Positions 23,105-29,913 of a stretch of DNA of 30,632 bases are shown one piece after another. Every line of letters starts with the position of its first letter. Positions within the stretch are counted from its first letter, which is position 1. Made by a program: the position numbers and the translations under genes. The notes beneath the pieces were generated by a model, which did not search any database, had not been told where the DNA came from, and worked only from the letters and a program-made list of their open reading frames with translations. Origin of the DNA: Thermococcus sp. (lineage in GTDB: Archaea > Methanobacteriota_B > Thermococci > Thermococcales > Thermococcaceae); assembly GCF_027066465.1 (NCBI RefSeq), contig NZ_JAMONU010000144.1, positions 1 through 30,632 on the forward strand, in the 5' to 3' direction.

Positions 23105-23156
23105 GCCAAAGGAAAAAGTTTTAGTAATTCGAGGCGATGGAAGGGTGGTGGTAGGA

Positions 23157-25037
23157 ATGAGAATGCTTCTGATACACGCCGACTACCTCGAGTACGAGGT
23201 CAGGGATAGGGCCTTGAAGAACCCCGAGCCGATAAGCGAGGAACAGAAAAAGGGCAGGCTCGACGAGGTTCTGGCGGTTTTCATAAGCGTTGAGAAGGTT
23301 GACGAGACCAATCCAGAGGAGGTAGTTGAGAAGGCCATAACTGAGATAGAGGACGTTGCGAAGCAGGTTAGGGCGGAGAGGATATTCGTTTACCCCTTCG
23401 CGCACCTCAGCAGTGAGCTTGCAAAACCAGATGTCGCCCTTGAGATACTTAAGAAGATAGAAGAGAAGCTTCGCGAAAAGGGTTACGAGGTTAAAAGAGC
23501 ACCTTTCGGCTACTACAAGGCTTTCAAGCTTTCCTGCAAGGGCCACCCCCTGGCAGAGCTCAGCAGGACAATAGTCCCTGAGGAGGGCGTTTCAAAGGAG
23601 GAGCGCAACATAGCGCTCGAAAAAGAGGAGAAGGAGCTTGTAAGCCACTGGTTTATTCTCACACCCGAAGGAGAGCTGATTGAGGTCGACAGGTTCGACT
23701 TCACGGGCCATGAGAACCTGAGGAAGTTCGTCAACTACGAGATAGCCAAGAACAGGGTAGCCGAGAGGGAGCCGCCGCACGTTAAACTAATGCTGGAGCA
23801 CGAGCTGGTTGACTACGAACCTGGAAGTGACGCCGGAAACCTTCGCTACTACCCGAAGGGCAGGCTTATCAAGGGCCTCCTCGAGCAGTACGTCACCGAG
23901 AAGGTCGTCGAGTACGGAGCGATGGAAGTGGAAACCCCGATTATGTACGACTTCGAGCACCCAGCTCTGGAGAAGTACCTCAACCGCTTCCCGGCGAGGC
24001 AGTACATCGTCAAGAGCGGTGACAAGAAGTTCTTCCTCCGCTTCGCGGCCTGCTTCGGCCAGTTCCTCATCAAGAAGGACGCGATAATCAGCTACCGCCA
24101 CCTTCCGCTCAGGATGTACGAGCTTACGAGATACTCCTTCAGGCGCGAGAAGAGCGGTGAGCTTTCTGGCCTCAGACGCCTCAGGGCCTTCACGATGCCC
24201 GATATGCACACCGTTGCCAAGGACCTCAAGCAGGCGATGGACGAGTTCAAGAAGCAGTACAAGCTCAGCATGGAGGTTCTCAGGGGCGTTGGGCTCACGC
24301 CGGAGGACTACGAGGTTGCCATAAGGTTCACCCGCGACTTCTGGGAAGCCAATAAGGACTTCATCGTCGAGCTGGCGAGGATAATCGGCAAGCCGGTTCT
24401 CATCGAGATGTGGGACCAGAGGTTCTTCTACTTCATCCTCAAGTTCGAGTTCAACTTCGTTGACAACCTCGACAAGGCGGCCGCTCTGAGCACCGTCCAG
24501 ATTGACGTGGAAAATGCGGAGCGCTTCGGCATAACCTACTACGACGAGGATGGCAAGGAGCGCTATCCGCTCATACTCCACTGCTCGCCGAGCGGAGCCA
24601 TCGAGCGCGTTATGTACGCAATCCTCGAGAAGCAGGCCAAACTGCAGGCTATGGGCAAGAAACCGGCCTTCCCGCTCTGGCTCAGCCCGATACAGGTTAG
24701 AGTTATTCCGGTCAGCGAGGACGTTCTTGACTACGCGCTCTACGTGGCAGGAAAGCTAGAGGGCGCGAAAATAAGGGTGGACGTCGATGACACCAACGAC
24801 AGGCTCAACAAGAAGATAAGGAAGGCCGAGAAGGAGTGGATTCCCTACATCATTGTCGTCGGCAGGAACGAGAAGGAGCAGAACACCGTCACCGTCAGGA
24901 GGAGGGAGGACGGCAAACAGCTTGAGATGCAGTTGGAGGACCTCATCAGGGAAATCAGGGGGAAGACGGAAGGCTTCCCCTACAAGCCGAGGCCGTTACC
25001 GCTTCTCCTCAGCAGAAGGCCCAAGTTCAGGGGCTGA
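23157..25037 (+). CDS. thrS: Threonyl-tRNA synthetase, archaeal type
   Basis: Charges tRNA(Thr). The 626-aa protein begins MRMLLIHADYLEYE, the archaeal N-terminal editing domain (about residues 1-145) that resembles D-aminoacyl-tRNA deacylase and removes mischarged serine. Bacterial TGS and N2 domains are absent, as expected. The class II core shows motif 2 in SYRHLPLRMYELTRYSFRRE then LRAFTMPDMH, a zinc-site region (RFAACFGQF), motif 3 in HCSPSGAIERVMYAILE, and a C-terminal anticodon-binding domain (DVDDTNDRLNKKIRKAEK). ATG 23157 matches the family start; the frame is open upstream to 23025 but that part overlaps csl4. The 3' end overlaps the next convergent gene by 42 bp. Confidence 0.96.
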   Translation: MRMLLIHADYLEYEVRDRALKNPEPISEEQKKGRLDEVLAVFISVEKVDETNPEEVVEKAITEIEDVAKQVRAERIFVYPFAHLSSELAKPDVALEILKKIEEKLREKGYEVKRAPFGYYKAFKLSCKGHPLAELSRTIVPEEGVSKEERNIALEKEEKELVSHWFILTPEGELIEVDRFDFTGHENLRKFVNYEIAKNRVAEREPPHVKLMLEHELVDYEPGSDAGNLRYYPKGRLIKGLLEQYVTEKVVEYGAMEVETPIMYDFEHPALEKYLNRFPARQYIVKSGDKKFFLRFAACFGQFLIKKDAIISYRHLPLRMYELTRYSFRREKSGELSGLRRLRAFTMPDMHTVAKDLKQAMDEFKKQYKLSMEVLRGVGLTPEDYEVAIRFTRDFWEANKDFIVELARIIGKPVLIEMWDQRFFYFILKFEFNFVDNLDKAAALSTVQIDVENAERFGITYYDEDGKERYPLILHCSPSGAIERVMYAILEKQAKLQAMGKKPAFPLWLSPIQVRVIPVSEDVLDYALYVAGKLEGAKIRVDVDDTNDRLNKKIRKAEKEWIPYIIVVGRNEKEQNTVTVRRREDGKQLEMQLEDLIREIRGKTEGFPYKPRPLPLLLSRRPKFRG

Positions 25038-25775
25038 ACCATTGACTTTTCTTATTCTAAACCTCTCTATACCCTTTTTCCTCGTTACGCGGAGTATGTA
25101 GACGGCCGGCTCGAAGTCCTCGCAGGGTGCGGCCGTTACGTAGAGGTACTCCCTCATCTCTCCCTCCTTTAGAAAGGTTCTCACCGTGAGAACGACGTCG
25201 CTGATGCCTGAAGTCCATGCAACGAACCTCTTTGACACGACGTCTTGGTTGAGCGAAAGAACAGCCGTTGAGTTCTCAAGGACTCTGCTGGTGTAGGAGG
25301 GAGTCTGATTCAGCAACTTCAGTGTATGGTCCTCACCGAGCATCATCGCCGCACCGTCTAAAGTGTATATCACCCGTATTAGATGTCTGTCCCCAATAAC
25401 CCCAGAAAGGCTGAGGGTGTAAATCCTCTCTATCTTCGGGTTTATGGTCTCGGGTTCAACCTTATCGAGGTAGAACACGTTGGGAAGGTTTGGCTTTGAT
25501 GCAGAATATCTCGTCCCGAAGAGGTCTATTATTGCCATCCTGCCGTTGAGTAGTTCCTTCTTTATGTTGAGACCAATTGATGAAGCCTTCCTAATCAGGG
25601 AGCTCATCGGGAGCGTGTAATTTGAGATAACACCAAAGCCTCCCCTCTCAAGGACGTATTTGAGAAAAACGAGGGGAATCTGCCAGGCTGAGGAGTACGT
25701 ATCGTAAACTATGGCAATCGTTGAGCCGAGGAGGCACTCAACGGGGAGTATGTCCGAAATGCGGAGCTCCCCCAT
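24996..25775 (-). CDS. KaiC/RecA-like protein lacking the P-loop (DUF257-like)
   Basis: A 259-aa soluble protein. The N-terminal half follows the order of a KaiC-family domain: a strand (GSTIAIVYD), then a helix (QIPLVFLKYVLERGG), then a strand and 'MSSLIRKASSIGLNI' like the KaiC 'EQLIRNAKSFGWDL' helix, then MAIIDLFG. The nucleotide-binding GxxGxGKT loop is replaced by DTYSSAWQ, so ATP binding is unlikely. It could belong to the Thermococcales-specific DUF257 group. ATG 25775 follows GAGGTGTGAAA, 9 nt after the TIP26 gene stop, so the two are co-transcribed. Its function is unknown. Confidence 0.65.
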   Translation of the reverse strand: MGELRISDILPVECLLGSTIAIVYDTYSSAWQIPLVFLKYVLERGGFGVISNYTLPMSSLIRKASSIGLNIKKELLNGRMAIIDLFGTRYSASKPNLPNVFYLDKVEPETINPKIERIYTLSLSGVIGDRHLIRVIYTLDGAAMMLGEDHTLKLLNQTPSYTSRVLENSTAVLSLNQDVVSKRFVAWTSGISDVVLTVRTFLKEGEMREYLYVTAAPCEDFEPAVYILRVTRKKGIERFRIRKVNGSAPELGPSAEEKR

Positions 25776-25784
25776 TTTCACACC

Positions 25785-26450
25785 TCAGTGCGTCCCGGAC
25801 AGCACCTCCCTTATGAACTCCTTGGCCTCATCGCTGAAGAGGTCGAGCTTGACCTCCTTACCGAACTTGTCGTAGACCTTCCCGTCCCTGAAGTTTATCT
25901 CGAAGATTTCATAGCGCTCCTCGCTCTTCTCGTGGAGCTTTATTCCGTGTCCCCTCAGGTGGTTTTCGAGGTTCTCTATGTCCACGTACTTGCCGCACTC
26001 CTCACACTTGTAGAACTGCCAGAAGATGTAGTCCTGGCCGGCCAAGACGTTGTTCTTTATGTGGTTTACAAGAGCTCCCCCAAGGTACTCGTAGATGTCC
26101 TCTTGAACGAGCCTTCCGTCGTTTTCCGTGACCTTAAAACCCGCCCAGACTATGTGGTCGTTTATATCCGCCAGCGTGGCCTTGAGGTAGCGGTAGGTGA
26201 GAACGAACGTTCCGTTCTTTATGTAGAAGACACCCTTCTCAGGTATTGCCACTATGTGGATTCCGTCCACGTCCTTCTCCGAGAGGGCATCCGCTTCTTT
26301 TCTGTCCTTGGCGACGTCAATAAGAACCTCAACGTTGCTTTTTTTATGGACTCCCCTTATGCTGGAGTCCGCGATTTCCCAGTGGTAGTCGTCGAGGTAG
26401 CGAACCTGCAAGTAAACCTTCTTAACCCCTGGACTGAGCTCGCTGTACAT
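25785..26450 (-). CDS. TBP-interacting protein (TIP26-like)
   Basis: Resembles TIP26 of Thermococcus kodakarensis, a protein that binds TATA-binding protein and inhibits its interaction with TATA DNA. The 221-aa sequence has the family N-terminal domain (MYSELSPGVKKVYLQVRYLD; KATLADINDHIVWAGFK) and a C2H2 zinc-finger-like knuckle, Cys149-x2-Cys152-x11-His164-x3-His168, in the C-terminal third, then an acidic C-terminus. ATG 26450 follows GGTGGGGAGC; GTG 26459 is less likely. A TATA candidate (GCTTATTAA, 26481-26489) gives a ~10-nt leader and is overlapped by an 8-bp inverted repeat. The KaiC-like gene follows in the same unit. Confidence 0.85.
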   Translation of the reverse strand: MYSELSPGVKKVYLQVRYLDDYHWEIADSSIRGVHKKSNVEVLIDVAKDRKEADALSEKDVDGIHIVAIPEKGVFYIKNGTFVLTYRYLKATLADINDHIVWAGFKVTENDGRLVQEDIYEYLGGALVNHIKNNVLAGQDYIFWQFYKCEECGKYVDIENLENHLRGHGIKLHEKSEERYEIFEINFRDGKVYDKFGKEVKLDLFSDEAKEFIREVLSGTH

Positions 26451-26484
26451 GCTCCCCACCGGGAGGAGTTCTCGCGAACGTTAA

Positions 26485-26506
26485 TAAGCTTTAGCAGAAA
26501 AGCTTA
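26485..26506. promoter_or_regulatory. 8-bp inverted repeat over the TIP26 gene promoter
   Basis: TAAGCTTT (26485-26492) and AAAGCTTA (26499-26506) are perfect inverted copies around a 6-bp spacer, overlapping the likely TATA box (26481-26489). This could be an operator. Read as RNA it could also form a hairpin just after the uppS stop at 26511. Confidence 0.5.
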
Positions 26507-26510
26507 AAAA

Positions 26511-27305
26511 CTACCTCCCGAAGCGCCGTTGCCTCTTCTGAAACTCTCGGATAATCCTGAGGAAGTCAATCTTTCTGAACTCTGGAAAGTAAACGTCAAC
26601 GAAGAAAAGCTCGCTGTATGCTATCTGATACAGGAGGAAATTGCTTATTCTTTCTTCCCCTCCGGTTCTTATGACTATGTCCGGGTCGGGCATTCCAGGG
26701 TTGTAGAGGTAGCGCTTTATAAGCTCCTCGTCTATCTCCCCAGGCTTGAGCTTTCCCGCCAGAACGTCCCTCACTATCTCCCTGACGGCATCTGTTATCT
26801 CGCTTCGCCCCCCGTAGGCGAGTGCTATGTTGAGGATGTAGTTTGAGTACTTCCTCGTTGCACGTTCTACCTCCTCCGCGGCCTTTCTGACGTTCTCCGG
26901 TAGCATTTCCTTCCTTCCGATGACGTTCACCCTAATGCCGTACCTGTGGACGCGCTCGTCTTCGAGTAGCTCCTTGAACTTCTGCTCGAAGAGGTTCATG
27001 AGTGCGCTGACTTCCTCTGGGGAACGCCTGAAGTTCTCTGTTGAGAATGCATAGACCGTCAGCGTCCTTATACCAAGCTCCCGGCACCACTCCATTATCT
27101 CCTCAAGCTTTTTGGAGCCGAAGAAGTGCCCGTACCACGGCGGCTTTTCGAGTTTCCTGGCCCACCGTCTGTTCCCGTCCATTATTATTGCCACGTGCTT
27201 CGGTATGTTCCCGGACTTCACCTTCTCGAAGAGGTAGCGCTCGTAGAGGTCGTAGGCGGGCTTGAAAATAATGTGGGGAACGTGGGAAAGAATTCGATAA
27301 ATCAT
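26511..27305 (-). CDS. uppS: Cis-prenyltransferase (polyprenyl diphosphate synthase)
   Basis: Adds isopentenyl units in cis to make the long polyprenyl diphosphate that becomes the dolichol-type carrier for glycosylation. The 264-aa protein has the family motifs in order: HVAIIMDGNRRWAR with catalytic Asp43, TVYAFSTENFRR, LNIALAYGGRSEI, and the C-terminal DIVIRTGGEERISNFLLYQIAYSELFFVD. The N-terminal ~35 residues before the core are amphipathic and may attach to the membrane. ATG 27305 matches the family start as I remember it in Pyrococcus; the GTG at 27314 would overlap the upstream stop as GTGA and follows GAGG, so it remains possible. Co-transcribed with the gamma-carbonic-anhydrase-like gene. 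Confidence 0.95.
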   Translation of the reverse strand: MIYRILSHVPHIIFKPAYDLYERYLFEKVKSGNIPKHVAIIMDGNRRWARKLEKPPWYGHFFGSKKLEEIMEWCRELGIRTLTVYAFSTENFRRSPEEVSALMNLFEQKFKELLEDERVHRYGIRVNVIGRKEMLPENVRKAAEEVERATRKYSNYILNIALAYGGRSEITDAVREIVRDVLAGKLKPGEIDEELIKRYLYNPGMPDPDIVIRTGGEERISNFLLYQIAYSELFFVDVYFPEFRKIDFLRIIREFQKRQRRFGR

Positions 27306-27310
27306 CTCCC

Positions 27311-27835
27311 TCACTCAATCCTCTTCCTTGATTTTAGGTGCTTTTCGGCGAGCTCCATGTAAATTTCCGCGTTCTTCTTCGTCCACTCAATCTCCTCCTC
27401 GCTGAGCTGCCTGACTACCTTACCTGGAACGCCGAGGACGAGGCTGTAGTCGGGAATCTCCTTGCCGGGCGGGACGAGCGCTCCCGCCCCTATGATAACG
27501 TGCTTTCCTATCTTCGCCCCGTCGAGGATTATCGCTCCCATGCCGATGATTACGTAGTCGCCAACCTCGGCGCCGTGAACGACGGCGTTGTGGCCGATGG
27601 TAACGTACTTCCCGATTATCGTCGGCTGGTTGTGGGAGGTGTGTATGCTCACGTTGTCCTGAACGTTGGAGCAGGGGCCGATGTAAATCTGCTCGATGTC
27701 CCCCCTCAGAACGGCTGAAGGCCAGACGCTGGTTTTTTCTTCAAGAACGACGTCCCCTATAACCACGGCGTTCTCATCAACAAAGGCCGTGGGGTGAATT
27801 TTAGGTTTTTTTCCGTTAATCTCGTAAATCGCCAT
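27311..27835 (-). CDS. Gamma-carbonic-anhydrase-like hexapeptide protein
   Basis: A 174-aa left-handed beta-helix protein, close to the Pyrococcus gamma-carbonic-anhydrase-like protein (once called ferripyochelin-binding). Hexapeptide repeats run from about residue 15 to 140. Metal-site histidines are in SIHTSHNQP and TIGHNAVVHGAEVG, and the C-terminal helix (SEEEIEWTKKNAEIYMELAEKH) is typical. Such trimers bind zinc or other metals; true carbonic anhydrase activity is unproven for many members. ATG 27835 follows GGTGGTGAAG; the frame is open a further 55 codons upstream but that part runs into the divergent hjc gene. It is first in a unit with uppS. Confidence 0.92.
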   Translation of the reverse strand: MAIYEINGKKPKIHPTAFVDENAVVIGDVVLEEKTSVWPSAVLRGDIEQIYIGPCSNVQDNVSIHTSHNQPTIIGKYVTIGHNAVVHGAEVGDYVIIGMGAIILDGAKIGKHVIIGAGALVPPGKEIPDYSLVLGVPGKVVRQLSEEEIEWTKKNAEIYMELAEKHLKSRKRIE

Positions 27836-27866
27836 CTTCACCACCGTTTTTAACTTCTGGGGAGAA

Positions 27867-27875
27867 CTTATAAAG
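27867..27875. promoter_or_regulatory. Shared symmetric TATA for gamma-CA-like gene and hjc
   Basis: CTTATAAAG reads CTTTATAAG on the other strand, so it is a TATA box either way. Its centre (27871) is 36 bp from the leftward ATG 27835 and 37 bp from the rightward ATG 27908, giving matching ~11-nt leaders with ribosome-binding sites on both sides. Confidence 0.65.
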
Positions 27876-27907
27876 ATAACCTGAGGATAAGTAGGATGAG
27901 GGATAAA

Positions 27908-28309
27908 ATGAGGTACCGCCGTGGAGCCAGCGCGGAGAGGGAACTCGCGAGGATGCTCGAAAGGCACGGTTACGCTGTTCTCCGTTCTGCGGGCAGTCAC
28001 AGGGTTGATTTGGTGGCCGGCAACGGCAGGGAGTACCTCTGCATAGAGGTGAAGAGCACCAGGGGAAGCAGACTGTACCTTCCCAAAGAGGACGTTGAGA
28101 GGCTACTTTCCTTCGCGAACCGCTTTGGCGGAAAGCCTGTTATAGCCGTTAAGTTCGTTAACGTCGGCTGGCGGTTCTTTAGACCGGAATTCCTCGGCTC
28201 ATCGGGAAAGAACTACCGGGTTGAACCTTCCTCCAGCTTTCTCACCCTCGAGGAGCTTATAGGGAGGCAGAGAACGCTCACCGGGGTGGTTGGCGATGAA
28301 AAAGCTTAG
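27908..28309 (+). CDS. hjc: Holliday junction resolvase Hjc
   Basis: Cuts four-way DNA junctions in recombination and fork repair. The 133-aa protein is archaeal Hjc of the PD-(D/E)xK nuclease fold, with Glu10 (RGASAERELARML), Asp34 (HRVDLVAGNG), and Glu47 and Lys49 (CIEVKST), one residue offset from the Pyrococcus furiosus active site (9, 33, 46, 48). The VKFVNVGWRFF stretch is typical. ATG 27908 matches the family start and follows GAGGGAT; ATG 27896, four codons upstream, is also in frame. The next gene starts 14 bp before this stop, so they are coupled. Confidence 0.95.
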   Translation: MRYRRGASAERELARMLERHGYAVLRSAGSHRVDLVAGNGREYLCIEVKSTRGSRLYLPKEDVERLLSFANRFGGKPVIAVKFVNVGWRFFRPEFLGSSGKNYRVEPSSSFLTLEELIGRQRTLTGVVGDEKA

Positions 28310-29843
28310 CGTTGTAATGGCCGTGCTCCTGCTCATCTCGGTTCTTCCCGCTGCCCACTGTGGGGAGGTGGTTCTTACAATAACGCCCCTGAACAACAAC
28401 ATCCCCGCCCTTCCCGGCCAGACCGTCGTAATACCATTCCAGATTCAAAACCTCGGCAACACCACAATCGGGAACGTAACCGTTTACGTTACCGGTCCCG
28501 CTCAGGGCTTTCTGTACCAGACAGAACTTATAAGAACTCCAATTCCCCCCAACGGAACCGTTAAGGGGACGATAACCGTAAAGGTTCTCACGGTTCCTTC
28601 GGGAACCTACAACCTCACCCTCGTCGCCAGGTCCGGCTCTTTCTACGCCCAGGCCCGGGTTACCGTAAAGGTCGGTCTGTTGCTCGACTACTACCTCGAC
28701 GTTGAGGTTGGTAAGAGCTACATCTACGGCCACGACGTTACGATAGTTCTCAAAGCCGTCTCGAAGGCAAACGGCGTTCTGCTGGGTTCCGTTGGCTACA
28801 GAATTCTTCTGAACGGCACCGTTATAATGAGCGGTGAAAACTCAACGTACCTGAACCCCGGCGAAAGCTGGGTTAAGGTTATTCGTTTAAGGAAACCCCA
28901 GATTGGAAACTACACCGTCCTCCTATGGGCGAACTTTGGGGGCAAGTTCAAGAGCGTTACGAAGACCTTCAGGGTTTATCAGCGGCACCTCCTCTACAAG
29001 GTCTACTTCCAGAACGGGGCGATACACGTTCTCGTCTACAACTCCACCGGAGGCGTGCCCGGGATACTGGTGAAGATTAACGGGATAGAGTTCACAACGG
29101 ACGAGAACGGGGAGGTTTCGTACTCGGTGAATCAGCCGGGTATATATAAGATTGTTCTCGACCTCGATGGAAAGATAGTAACGACGTTCGTTGACGTCAA
29201 AAAGCTCTTCATAAACTACGAACAGAGGAACTCAACCCTAATCGTCAAAGTCGTTGATTCAACTGGGGCGCCCGTTCCCAACGTTACCGTTGTTGCATCA
29301 GGCCCGCTGGGAAAGGAGTACACGGTTACGAACTCATCGGGGGCCACAGTCATCAACCTCAACGTAACGGGCTACGGGGTGATAATCCTCTCGGCCGAGA
29401 GCGATAAATACGTTGGCGGTCAAGCCGTTGTTACGGTTCAGAGACCCGCTGAAGCCACGAAAACATCATCCGCTGTATCGAGTTCATCCCAGTCCCCCCA
29501 GATTCCCATGAACACAACTCCCGTTCAGTCAAGCGGGAAAGGGAGGGGCAACTACGGATTAATGGGTCTAATCCTGATAACCGCCGGCCTCGTTCTGGCC
29601 GGAACCTCCTACCTCGCCTTCGCGGTTCCAGAGGTTCAGGAGGAAACCCTCGACAGGTACTACTTCATCAAGGTTCGTGCTCCGAAGCTCAAGGAGCTGA
29701 AGGGCTACCGGGTGGAGAGGCAGGTTTCGGTTCTGGAGGCGAGGGCAACGAAGGGAGAGGTTAAAGTCGAGGACGGAAGGCTCGTCTGGGAGCTTAACCT
29801 CGAACCCGGGGAGGAGGCGTACCTTCAGGCCCTCCTCGGCTGA
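28296..29843 (+). CDS. Glycosylated surface protein with cytoplasmic beta-rich tail
   Basis: A 515-aa type I membrane protein of unknown function. It has an N-terminal signal sequence (KKLSVVMAVLLLISVLPAAHC). About 380 extracellular residues follow, beta-rich and carrying more than ten Asn-x-Ser/Thr sites (NTT, NVT, NGT, NLT, NYT, NST). The first domain (about 30-125) resembles CARDB/NEW3-type Ig-like folds; repeated 'GVPGILVKINGIEFTTDENGEVS' and 'GAPVPNVTVVASG' look like carboxypeptidase-regulatory or Big-type beta modules. A Ser/Thr/Pro linker leads to one membrane segment (about residues 420-444) and a 71-residue cytoplasmic tail. ATG 28296 follows GGTGGTT and overlaps hjc by 14 bp. It could be an S-layer-associated or sensor protein. 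Confidence 0.8.
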   Translation: MKKLSVVMAVLLLISVLPAAHCGEVVLTITPLNNNIPALPGQTVVIPFQIQNLGNTTIGNVTVYVTGPAQGFLYQTELIRTPIPPNGTVKGTITVKVLTVPSGTYNLTLVARSGSFYAQARVTVKVGLLLDYYLDVEVGKSYIYGHDVTIVLKAVSKANGVLLGSVGYRILLNGTVIMSGENSTYLNPGESWVKVIRLRKPQIGNYTVLLWANFGGKFKSVTKTFRVYQRHLLYKVYFQNGAIHVLVYNSTGGVPGILVKINGIEFTTDENGEVSYSVNQPGIYKIVLDLDGKIVTTFVDVKKLFINYEQRNSTLIVKVVDSTGAPVPNVTVVASGPLGKEYTVTNSSGATVINLNVTGYGVIILSAESDKYVGGQAVVTVQRPAEATKTSSAVSSSSQSPQIPMNTTPVQSSGKGRGNYGLMGLILITAGLVLAGTSYLAFAVPEVQEETLDRYYFIKVRAPKLKELKGYRVERQVSVLEARATKGEVKVEDGRLVWELNLEPGEEAYLQALLG

Positions 29844-29860
29844 CCCTTTCCTTCGTAAAC

Positions 29861-29868
29861 CTTATTAA
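29861..29868 (+). promoter_or_regulatory. TATA element for the M42 aminopeptidase
   Basis: CTTATTAA is centred ~25 bp before an inferred start near 29890. The leader then carries GGAGGCG before ATG 29914. Confidence 0.5.
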
Positions 29869-29913
29869 GGCGGCCGAATACATTCAGATGACAATCTAAA
29901 GGAGGCGAAAGCC

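Noticed and set aside
27836..28000. 55-codon N-terminal extension of the gamma-CA-like protein.
   Set aside because: It overlaps hjc and the shared promoter and is absent from the known family length of about 173 residues.
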